Shown: positions 1 through 4,792 of the stretch, one piece after another
How positions within the stretch are numbered: the first letter of the stretch is position 1
How the letters are laid out: each line of letters begins with the position of its first letter
Assembly (NCBI GenBank): GCA_030597995.1
Contig: JAUVQV010000056.1
Span: 1 to 6,402 of the forward strand
Source of the DNA: Candidatus Rokuibacteriota bacterium
GTDB lineage: Bacteria; JAUVQV01
DNA length: 6,402 nucleotides
Direction: 5' to 3'
Program-made: the position numbers and the translations under genes
The notes under the pieces: generated by a model
What the model was told of the DNA's origin: nothing
Database searches by the model: none
The model's input: the letters and a program-made list of their open reading frames with translations, nothing else

Positions 1-182
1 GAGTAGGACTCGGCCCAGCGCAGCCCCAGGGCCGCAGTGTTGGCCAGAAAACCGAGCCCGATTACGATACTGGCGGCGATCCCCACCGCTTCTTTGCGGA
101 AGGCCAGGTAAGAGATGTAGAGCACCGCCGCCGCGAGATAGATGAAGATGGAGAGACTGAAGAAAAGCGGGCTGTTCATCAT
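1..182 (-). CDS. ccsB: Cytochrome c biogenesis protein CcsB/ResC-type, N-terminal part (truncated by window edge)
   Basis: About 60 codons are visible, starting with tandem ATG codons at 182 and 179 and running off the left edge without a stop. The peptide opens MMNSPLFFSLSIFIYLAAAV, continues into LYISYLAFRKEAVGIAA and a second hydrophobic stretch, and ends near GLRWAESY. Two membrane helices joined by a short basic loop, with an LRW-ESY motif after the second, match my memory of CcsB/ResC proteins of the system II cytochrome c maturation pathway. In that pathway CcsB works with CcsA/ResB-type partners to move haem across the membrane and attach it to apocytochromes. The catalytic WWD region would lie outside the window, so it is unchecked. 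The start at 182 is preferred because a weak AAGAG (192-196) sits 9 bases upstream. A promoter lies just upstream at 235-263, so the gene seems to start its own transcript. In many related genomes hemA follows ccsB, which cannot be tested here. Confidence 0.72.
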   Translation of the reverse strand, partial: MMNSPLFFSLSIFIYLAAAVLYISYLAFRKEAVGIAASIVIGLGFLANTAALGLRWAESY

Positions 183-234
183 TAGTCAGCGCTCTTTTAA
201 GGTCAATCCTTTGTCACGAAGTGCTGCCTGTCAT

Positions 235-263
235 TGTATATCACAAACCAGATCGTATACCAA
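235..263 (-). promoter_or_regulatory. Predicted sigma70-type promoter with extended -10 for ccsB
   Basis: On the minus strand a TTGGTA (258-263) is followed after exactly 17 bases by TATACA (235-240). The TATACA is directly preceded by TGA (241-243), giving the TGnTATA form of an extended -10. Each hexamer matches the consensus at four of six positions. Transcription would start near 228 and leave a leader of roughly 45 bases before the ATG at 182. The region is visibly AT-richer than its surroundings and there is no competing gene. An overlapping alternative -10, TACAAT, sits two bases further downstream with a less favourable 19-base spacer. This is pattern matching only. Confidence 0.5.
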
Positions 264-340
264 GAAAAAACCGTGATTATCGCCGCCGGTGTATGGAAAA
301 CATAACGTGGATACCTCGCCATTCTCAAATCCCCCTCAAT

Positions 341-359
341 CCCCCTTTCTCAAAGGGGG
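341..359. repeat. Perfect 8-bp stem hairpin at the left end of the repeat element
   Basis: CCCCCTTT (341-348) pairs perfectly with AAAGGGGG (352-359) around a three-base CTC loop. It overlaps the start of the first tandem unit and forms the best conserved left-hand hairpin. On neither strand is it followed by a clear T-run, so a terminator role is not supported. Confidence 0.65.
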
Positions 360-556
360 AAGTTGTTGGTTCCCCTCTTTAGCAAAGGGGGAAGTTCTTG
401 GGACCCCTCTGCAATAATGGGGAAGTCTTTGGTTCCCCTCTTCAATAATGAAGTCCTTGGGGCCCCTCTGCAATAAAGGGGAAGTCCTTGAGGCCTCTCT
501 GCAATAATGGGGAAGTCTTTGGCTCCCCTCTTTCACAAAGAGTAATATCCTTGGTT

Positions 557-577
557 CCCCTCTTTAGAAAAGAGGGG
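557..577. repeat. Perfect 9-bp stem hairpin at the right end of the repeat element
   Basis: CCCCTCTTT (557-565) pairs perfectly with AAAGAGGGG (569-577) around an AGA loop. It is the last and best preserved palindrome of the tandem series. Both end hairpins are intact while most internal ones are decayed, which fits structural constraint or recent ancestry at the element ends. On the minus strand the following bases are AACCAAGG, not a U-tract. Confidence 0.65.
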
Positions 578-610
578 CCGGGGGAGATTTGACGCCCTTG
601 GAGTTGAAAG

Positions 611-630
611 CCCCGCTCTTCAGAGCGGGG
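611..630. repeat. GC-rich perfect stem-loop, REP-like or IS200/IS605-end-like
   Basis: CCCCGCTCT (611-619) pairs perfectly with AGAGCGGGG (622-630), leaving TC in the turn; a physical loop of four bases with an 8-bp stem is more realistic. The context GAAAG-stem-TAATTTAC resembles hairpins at the ends of IS200/IS605 elements and at REP sequences, as I remember them. No tnpA or tnpB remnant is visible nearby. It lies 78 bases beyond the stop of the BatA-like gene, so it could also protect or help end that transcript. However, the minus-strand sequence after the stem is CTTTCAACTCC, a poor U-tract. Confidence 0.55.
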
Positions 631-684
631 TAATTTACTCCAATACGCTCGGGAGTGCAGGAGGGACTATGTATATAGGGCATG

Positions 685-707
685 CACCCGGGATGACATT
701 TCGGGTG
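685..707 (-). other. Weak hairpin just after the batA-like stop codon
   Basis: CACCCG (685-690) can pair with CGGGTG (702-707) across an 11-base loop, immediately downstream of the TAA stop at 708-710 on the minus strand. The bases that follow on the minus strand (CATGCCCTATATAC) are not U-rich. It may be a remnant or a 3'-end stabiliser, but the stem is short and could be chance. Confidence 0.25.
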
Positions 708-2831
708 TTATGATGCGGCGGGTTTTTCGGCGGATCTCCGGCGCGGTCCGGCGACCAGCACCTCGAGGAGCATCAGGAAAAAAAGGACTACGAACAGGGG
801 GCGGGTGAGGCTGCGAACTCCGGCCCGGGAATATTCCCCGGCCGCCTCGTCCTCACCGACGGGAATGATGTCGACCGTTGCCTGCTGGAAGCGGGCTCGA
901 ACATCCTCCGCCGTCAGAGGGCGAAGATCCGATTCCACCGGAGGAACATTCACCGCAAAGACCCCCTCTCGACCAGGCCAGGAGTAGGAGTAATAACCGA
1001 CCTCGCCGGTGTCTTCGAGCACCGCGCGAACCCCGTCCGCATGCGGTTGGAATTCAACCTCCCGGCTCGCGCCGGACGGCAGCTGCACCGACACGCTGGT
1101 GAAAGCCAAGTCGGACCGTCCGAGAAAGAGCTTCGGATCTCCCACCACTATATCGTTCCCCCCCACCGGATCCAGGTTCCCCGAAACTTCCAGGACCGCC
1201 CGTTGCATCAAGGGCACGTACACGGGCTTCGTAGCCAGGTCGTTCCACTCCAGGTCGGCGGTGGAAGCAAAAAAGAGGATCCTCCCCCGTCCTTGCCGGC
1301 CGCGTATGATCCAGGGCCGGCCGTCGCCGAACTGCGCCAGGACTTTCGCACCCGAAACCGGGTCCATTACCTCCGCCCGGCGTGTGAAGAGCGCGGTTGA
1401 AAATGTGCCGCCCCCCGGAGGACGAAAAACGGAGAGCATCGGCGCGCCGTACTCCATCTCGCCCACGCGAAAGGGTTGCCCCTCCGGGGCGCCGGCATTC
1501 TCCCCGACCCGCGCCGGAAGCAAGCCGGGAAAGTGGCGGCGGTACTCTTCCGGCCGGCAATTCCCTCCCCAGAAAATAATCAGTCCCCCTCCGGAAGCGA
1601 CGAAATCCGCGAGCCGCACTCCCTCCGCGGGGCCGGGGGAAGCGAGATTGGTCAGGACGACCACCTGGAAGCGTTCCAGGGACACCTGTGAAAACCCCTC
1701 CGGACTTACGACCGTCGCCGCGATGGGAACAAGTACCGAGAGCCTCTCGGGCCGGAGCGCCTCCCGGAAAAAGAAGGTTTCGCTCTCTATCAAGGCCGAT
1801 CGCGGCTCGCCGTCCACCAGCAGGACCGTGAGCGGCGGTGAAGCCATCAACCCGAAGTAGCGGCGGTCATCCTCTGGGTAAAGGTCCTCTCCCAGCCGCA
1901 ACTCGCCGCGGAAAGCGCCGCCCCTCGGAGGTCGAGTCTCGAACACCACTTCATTCACCTCTCCCGGTGCAATCTCGGCCAATTTCCGGTCGAGGAGACG
2001 ACCCTCCAGCCATAATTCGAGCGGGAGTGTCTTCCCCGGTCCGAAATTTGCCACCTGGACGGCAATCTCAACCACCTCCCCTGCCACCCGGTTCTCCCCC
2101 CGGACCTCCACTCCGAGAAGGCCGGCCCGGTTCCCCGACTGATCCTGACCGACATGGAAGATCCGCACTGGAACAGACGGATCGACCCCTGCCACCGAAA
2201 GGAGGCTGAAATCCTCCCACCCCCCCCGGGCAAGATCGGTAAAGACCAAAATCCTCCTTTCGCTGGAGGAAATGTCGCGCAGCCGGCCGTAGGCCCGTCC
2301 GAGGGCGCTCGCGAAATCTCCCACCCCAGGCCGGACACTCACCCGGGTCAGGTCGTCCAAAAACTTTCCTCTCTCTGTCCAGCCCAGGGCACGGCCGGCT
2401 CCGCCGGCTACCGCCTCGATCAGGATAAATTTTTCTCCCTCTCCCGACCGGGAGACAATGTCGGTCGTCAGACCGCGCGCAAACTCGAAGCGCTTCCGCC
2501 CCCCCCTCCGCACGGACATGCTGAGGGAATTATCGAGAACCACCGCAGTGAATCCGGGTTCCTCCGTCCGGAAGACATCGGCCGGGGAATAGAATTTCGG
2601 ACGGGCAAGTATGAACGCAAAGAGCAGGATAACGGCCATCCGCAAAAAGAGGAGGAACAGCCTTCTCAACTGCAGGCGGCGTGACGACCTCCTCCGGGCC
2701 AGGAGGACAAAACGCACCATGGAGAACGGCAGTACCACTTCCCGCCGGCGCTGGAGCAGATGGATCAGAATCGGAAGGGCAACTCCCAGGCCGGCGAGCA
2801 GGAACCACGGCGAAGTGAGGGCGAAGGGCAT
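708..2831 (-). CDS. BatA-like membrane protein: N-terminal anchor, vWA domain, GATase1-like domain
   Basis: This is a 707-residue membrane protein. Residues 1-80 match the aerotolerance-regulator (BatA) N-terminal domain: SPWFLLAGLGVALPILIHLL helix, a basic RRR patch, LPFS, then a second helix at about 57-76 ending ARP. A vWA domain follows at about 94-230 with the MIDAS-type motif D100-N-S102-L-S104 and an acidic loop at FTDL (197-200). Residues 235-325 look like a beta-sandwich (VQVANFGPG). Residues 333-530 look like a class I glutamine-amidotransferase fold (VLLVDGEP, SGGGLIIFWG) without an evident catalytic triad, ending in the DLEWNDLATKPVYVPL motif. Residues 627-642 carry NVPPVESDLRPL, and a final helix lies at about 678-694 before a basic tail. 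Most of the middle should face the periplasm. The ATG overlaps the DUF58 stop by one base and lacks a good Shine-Dalgarno, so coupling is likely. It is the last gene of the operon. Function is inferred to be a membrane partner of the MoxR/DUF58 pair; the substrate is unknown. Confidence 0.85.
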   Translation of the reverse strand: MPFALTSPWFLLAGLGVALPILIHLLQRRREVVLPFSMVRFVLLARRRSSRRLQLRRLFLLFLRMAVILLFAFILARPKFYSPADVFRTEEPGFTAVVLDNSLSMSVRRGGRKRFEFARGLTTDIVSRSGEGEKFILIEAVAGGAGRALGWTERGKFLDDLTRVSVRPGVGDFASALGRAYGRLRDISSSERRILVFTDLARGGWEDFSLLSVAGVDPSVPVRIFHVGQDQSGNRAGLLGVEVRGENRVAGEVVEIAVQVANFGPGKTLPLELWLEGRLLDRKLAEIAPGEVNEVVFETRPPRGGAFRGELRLGEDLYPEDDRRYFGLMASPPLTVLLVDGEPRSALIESETFFFREALRPERLSVLVPIAATVVSPEGFSQVSLERFQVVVLTNLASPGPAEGVRLADFVASGGGLIIFWGGNCRPEEYRRHFPGLLPARVGENAGAPEGQPFRVGEMEYGAPMLSVFRPPGGGTFSTALFTRRAEVMDPVSGAKVLAQFGDGRPWIIRGRQGRGRILFFASTADLEWNDLATKPVYVPLMQRAVLEVSGNLDPVGGNDIVVGDPKLFLGRSDLAFTSVSVQLPSGASREVEFQPHADGVRAVLEDTGEVGYYSYSWPGREGVFAVNVPPVESDLRPLTAEDVRARFQQATVDIIPVGEDEAAGEYSRAGVRSLTRPLFVVLFFLMLLEVLVAGPRRRSAEKPAAS

Positions 2832-3757
2832 CAGGCGACCGATTTCCGGCGGGCGAGATATCTTACCAGGGTACTGTCCAAAGGCTCGTCGGTCAAAAAG
2901 AGATCGTAATCGGCGGAACTCGCGTGACAGAGCTCTTTCACTTTTTTCAGGTGGGCATCCACCACCGCCCGGTATTCCCGGCGGATCGCCCGCGGATCGG
3001 TTGTGAGTTCCAACTCCTCCTCGAGATCCCGGAAGAGTGTGACCTTCGAAAAGGGGAAGTCCAGTTCCTCCCGGTCATGGAGATGAAAGACCATGATGTC
3101 GTTTTTCCGGTGGCGCAGGCGCTTGATGCCCAGCCCGATTTGCTCCGGGTCGTCAATGAAATCCGAGATCAGAATGAAAAGGCCGCGGCGGTGGAGTTTG
3201 CCGGACACCTCGGACAGGGCCGCTCCGATATCGGTCCGCCCTTCCGGGCGAAGGCCCTCCAGCTCGGCGATGATGGACCGGAGATGGTAGGGGTGGGACC
3301 GGGGGACGATCAGGCGCGGCCCGCCGCCACCCATCGTAACCAGCCCCACTGAATCACGCTGCAGGAGCATCATATACGCGAGAGAAGCGGCGATGTAGCT
3401 GCCGTACTCCAGTTTTGAAACCCCCCGGCTGCCGTAACCCATGGAACCGCTGGCATCGAGGAAAATGTAGGCTTTGAGATTGGTCTCGGCCTCGTACTCT
3501 TTGATGAAATAGCGGTCCTGGCGTCCGAAGAGCTTCCAGTCGATGCGGCGGAGCTCGTCCCCCGGGGAATAGGCCCGGTGCTGCGAGAACTCCACCGAGA
3601 GGCCGTGCAGGGAACTCCGGTGCAGGCCGCTCATGATGCCTTCGACGACATGGCGCGCCAGCAGGGAGAGGTTCGCGATCCGCGCCAGGATAAGGGGATC
3701 AAAGTACTTCCCCGGGCGTCCCGGCTGCCCGCGGGGCGGCGTAATCCTACTTTCCAT
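2831..3757 (-). CDS. DUF58 family protein with vWA-like MIDAS site
   Basis: The product is 308 residues, a usual length for the family. Residues 17-45 (KYFDPLILARIANLSLLARH and onward) and the block SVEFSQHRAYSPGDELRRID at 54-73 followed by WKLFGR are the DUF58 signature. A vWA-like domain begins at about 95 with the complete MIDAS triad: D101-A-S103-G-S105, T175-D176 in GRTDIGAAL, and D199 in LISDFIDD. No membrane segment or signal peptide is seen, so it should be cytoplasmic. DUF58 proteins are typically encoded beside MoxR ATPases and are thought to be their metal-dependent adaptor or client. The start at 3757 lies 11 bases inside the moxR coding end and has no AGGAGG, so translation is probably coupled to moxR. 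The stop shares a base with the next start. The family is certain; the biochemical role is inference from neighbours. Confidence 0.9.
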   Translation of the reverse strand: MESRITPPRGQPGRPGKYFDPLILARIANLSLLARHVVEGIMSGLHRSSLHGLSVEFSQHRAYSPGDELRRIDWKLFGRQDRYFIKEYEAETNLKAYIFLDASGSMGYGSRGVSKLEYGSYIAASLAYMMLLQRDSVGLVTMGGGGPRLIVPRSHPYHLRSIIAELEGLRPEGRTDIGAALSEVSGKLHRRGLFILISDFIDDPEQIGLGIKRLRHRKNDIMVFHLHDREELDFPFSKVTLFRDLEEELELTTDPRAIRREYRAVVDAHLKKVKELCHASSADYDLFLTDEPLDSTLVRYLARRKSVA

Positions 3758-4760
3758 CCACCGCGACGTCTTTCAGGAGCCGGCGGATGATTTCCCGCGA
3801 GGTGACCCCTTCGGCCTCGGCGGCGAAGCTGGTGAGGATACGATGCTGGAGAACGGCCGGAGCGAGGGCCCTGACATCCTCCACCGAAACGGCATAGCGC
3901 CCCGAGAGGAGAGCCCTGGCCTTCCCCCCGAGGACGAGGTACTGGGAAGCCCTCGGTCCCGCCCCCCAGGCCACTCCGTCCCCGACGTACTGAGGGGCTC
4001 CGGGAAAACCCGGGCGGCTCGCCTGCACCAGTCGGACGGCATACTCCAGAACAAAGTCCGCCGCCGGCACCCTCCTCACCAGCTCCTGGAACCGGAGAAT
4101 CCGGGCGGCGTCGAGGACCGGCGTCGCTTCGGAAACGGAGGCCGAGGTCGTGGATCCTACTATCCTGACCTCTTCCTCGAACTGCGGGTAGTCGATGTTG
4201 ATGCTGAACATGAAGCGATCGAGCTGCGCCTCGGGGAGCGGATAGGTTCCCTCCTGTTCGATGGGATTCTGAGTCGCGAGCACGAAAAAGGGGCGCTCCA
4301 GAGAATAGGTCTGACCGCCGGCGGTGACCTGGTACTCCTGCATCGCCTGGAGGAGAGCCGCCTGGGTCTTGGGAGGGGTGCGGTTGATTTCGTCCGCCAG
4401 CAGAACGTTGGAAAATACCGGCCCCCTGATGAAGCGGAAGCTGCGGCGCCGGGCGGCATCCTCCTCGAGGATGTCGGTCCCGGTGATGTCGGACGGCATC
4501 AGGTCCGGCGTGAACTGCACCCGGTTGAAGGAGAGCTCCAGGGCCTGCGCCAGAGTGGCGACCATGAGGGTCTTGGCCAGGCCGGGGACTCCGATCAGCA
4601 GGCAGTGGCCGCTGCAAAAAAGGGCGTAGAGCAGTTCTTCCACCACTCTCTCCTGCCCGATGATCACCTTCCTGATCTGCTCCAGGACCGCCCCCCGGGC
4701 GTGCACCAGCTCTTCGGCCACCTTCACGTCATGATCATCCCGCCACTGGTAGTCCGACAT
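3747..4760 (-). CDS. MoxR-family AAA+ ATPase
   Basis: From the ATG at 4760 this encodes 337 residues, the usual MoxR length. Motifs appear in order: Walker A GVPGLAKT (57-64), Walker B LLADEIN (120-126), sensor 1 LATQNP (161-166), the LDRF arginine-finger region (180-183), and sensor 2 GPRASQ (268-273), followed by the alpha-helical lid with RYAVSVEDV. The EYQVTAGGQ and NPIEQEGTYPLPEAQLDRF stretches are typical of MoxR/RavA-like ATPases, which use ATP hydrolysis to remodel or mature partner proteins, often vWA proteins encoded alongside. The frame is open upstream as far as 4982, but that extension overlaps the previous gene. The 4760 start has a near-perfect Shine-Dalgarno and the family's N-terminus, so I chose it. 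It begins 32 bases after the peptidase stop and overlaps DUF58 by 11 bases. All ATPase residues are intact, so it should be active. 'moxR' is a family label rather than a specific symbol. Confidence 0.93.
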   Translation of the reverse strand: MSDYQWRDDHDVKVAEELVHARGAVLEQIRKVIIGQERVVEELLYALFCSGHCLLIGVPGLAKTLMVATLAQALELSFNRVQFTPDLMPSDITGTDILEEDAARRRSFRFIRGPVFSNVLLADEINRTPPKTQAALLQAMQEYQVTAGGQTYSLERPFFVLATQNPIEQEGTYPLPEAQLDRFMFSINIDYPQFEEEVRIVGSTTSASVSEATPVLDAARILRFQELVRRVPAADFVLEYAVRLVQASRPGFPGAPQYVGDGVAWGAGPRASQYLVLGGKARALLSGRYAVSVEDVRALAPAVLQHRILTSFAAEAEGVTSREIIRRLLKDVAVDGK

Positions 4761-4762
4761 TT

Positions 4763-4771
4763 CACCTCCCC
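4763..4771 (-). promoter_or_regulatory. Strong Shine-Dalgarno deciding the moxR start
   Basis: The minus strand reads GGGGAGGTGAA directly before the ATG at 4760. GGAGGTGA is complementary to the anti-Shine-Dalgarno over eight bases. It is the only strong ribosome binding site seen in the operon, and it fixes the moxR start rather than the longer open frame. The two downstream genes lack such a site and rely on overlaps. Confidence 0.75.
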
Positions 4772-4792
4772 TTGTTCGTTCCGATAGTTCGC

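Larger units (their letters stand above)
326..591. repeat. Mosaic tandem hairpin repeat with imperfect terminal inverted repeats (MITE/REP-like)
   Basis: The core is a run of seven or so degenerate copies of a unit close to GAAGTCCTTGGTTCCCCTCT followed by TTAGCAAAGGGG. Copies begin at 359, 391, 422, 450, 481, 512 and about 543, with lengths of 32, 31, 28, 31, 31, about 31 and about 36 bases. Each unit carries a CCCCT...GGGG palindrome that is perfect in some copies and decayed in others, where CAATAATGGG replaces the right arm. The outer ends, CAAATCCCCCTC at 326 and GGGGGAGATTTG at 580-591, are imperfect inverted repeats of each other. There are no unique spacers of constant length, so it is not a CRISPR array. 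Similar CCCCTCTTT/AAAGAGGGG palindromes with AAATCCCCC ends are, from memory, dispersed intergenic repeats in many bacteria. It encodes no protein and is probably a non-autonomous element expanded internally by slippage. Confidence 0.7.
183..707. other. 525-base non-coding interval between the batA-like gene and ccsB
   Basis: No open frame here looks like a protein gene. The only longer frame (336-536, minus) is simply the translated repeat. The interval holds, left to right, the ccsB leader and promoter (183-263), a short unremarkable stretch with an A6 run (265-270), the mosaic hairpin element (326-591), a GC-rich stem-loop (611-630), and a spacer with a weak hairpin next to the batA-like stop codon. 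It must contain the 3' end of the operon transcript. I see no hairpin followed by a clear run of U on the minus strand, so no canonical intrinsic terminator can be assigned. Confidence 0.7.

Noticed and set aside
176..210. Alternative promoter TTGACC-17-AATGAT overlapping the ccsB start
   Set aside because: The -10 would sit on the start codons themselves, so a transcript from it would lack the start.
265..300. Intrinsic terminator with T6 on the minus strand (GGTTTTTTC)
   Set aside because: The preceding sequence forms only a 4-bp stem (ACCG/CGGT), too weak for a terminator, and it lies immediately upstream of the proposed ccsB promoter.
336..536. 66-codon minus-strand frame across the tandem repeat
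   Set aside because: It is a translation of the repeat units, shifts periodicity with them, has no ribosome binding site, and its composition (P, R, S, L) follows the repeat DNA rather than a protein family.
359..578. Possible CRISPR array
   Set aside because: Units abut directly, vary from 28 to 36 bases and have no unique spacers between conserved repeats; no cas gene is nearby.
1009..1860. 283-codon plus-strand frame opposite the BatA-like gene
   Set aside because: Composition is rich in S, R, P and T as expected from a shadow frame; no motif or ribosome binding site supports it.
3631..4617. 328-codon minus-strand frame overlapping moxR in another frame
   Set aside because: A GC-rich shadow rich in R, G, P and H, incompatible with the well-conserved MoxR reading frame it overlaps.
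3633..4787. 384-codon plus-strand frame opposite moxR
   Set aside because: Antisense frames this long are common opposite GC-rich genes. The peptide is charged and disordered without family motifs, while the opposite strand encodes a complete ATPase.
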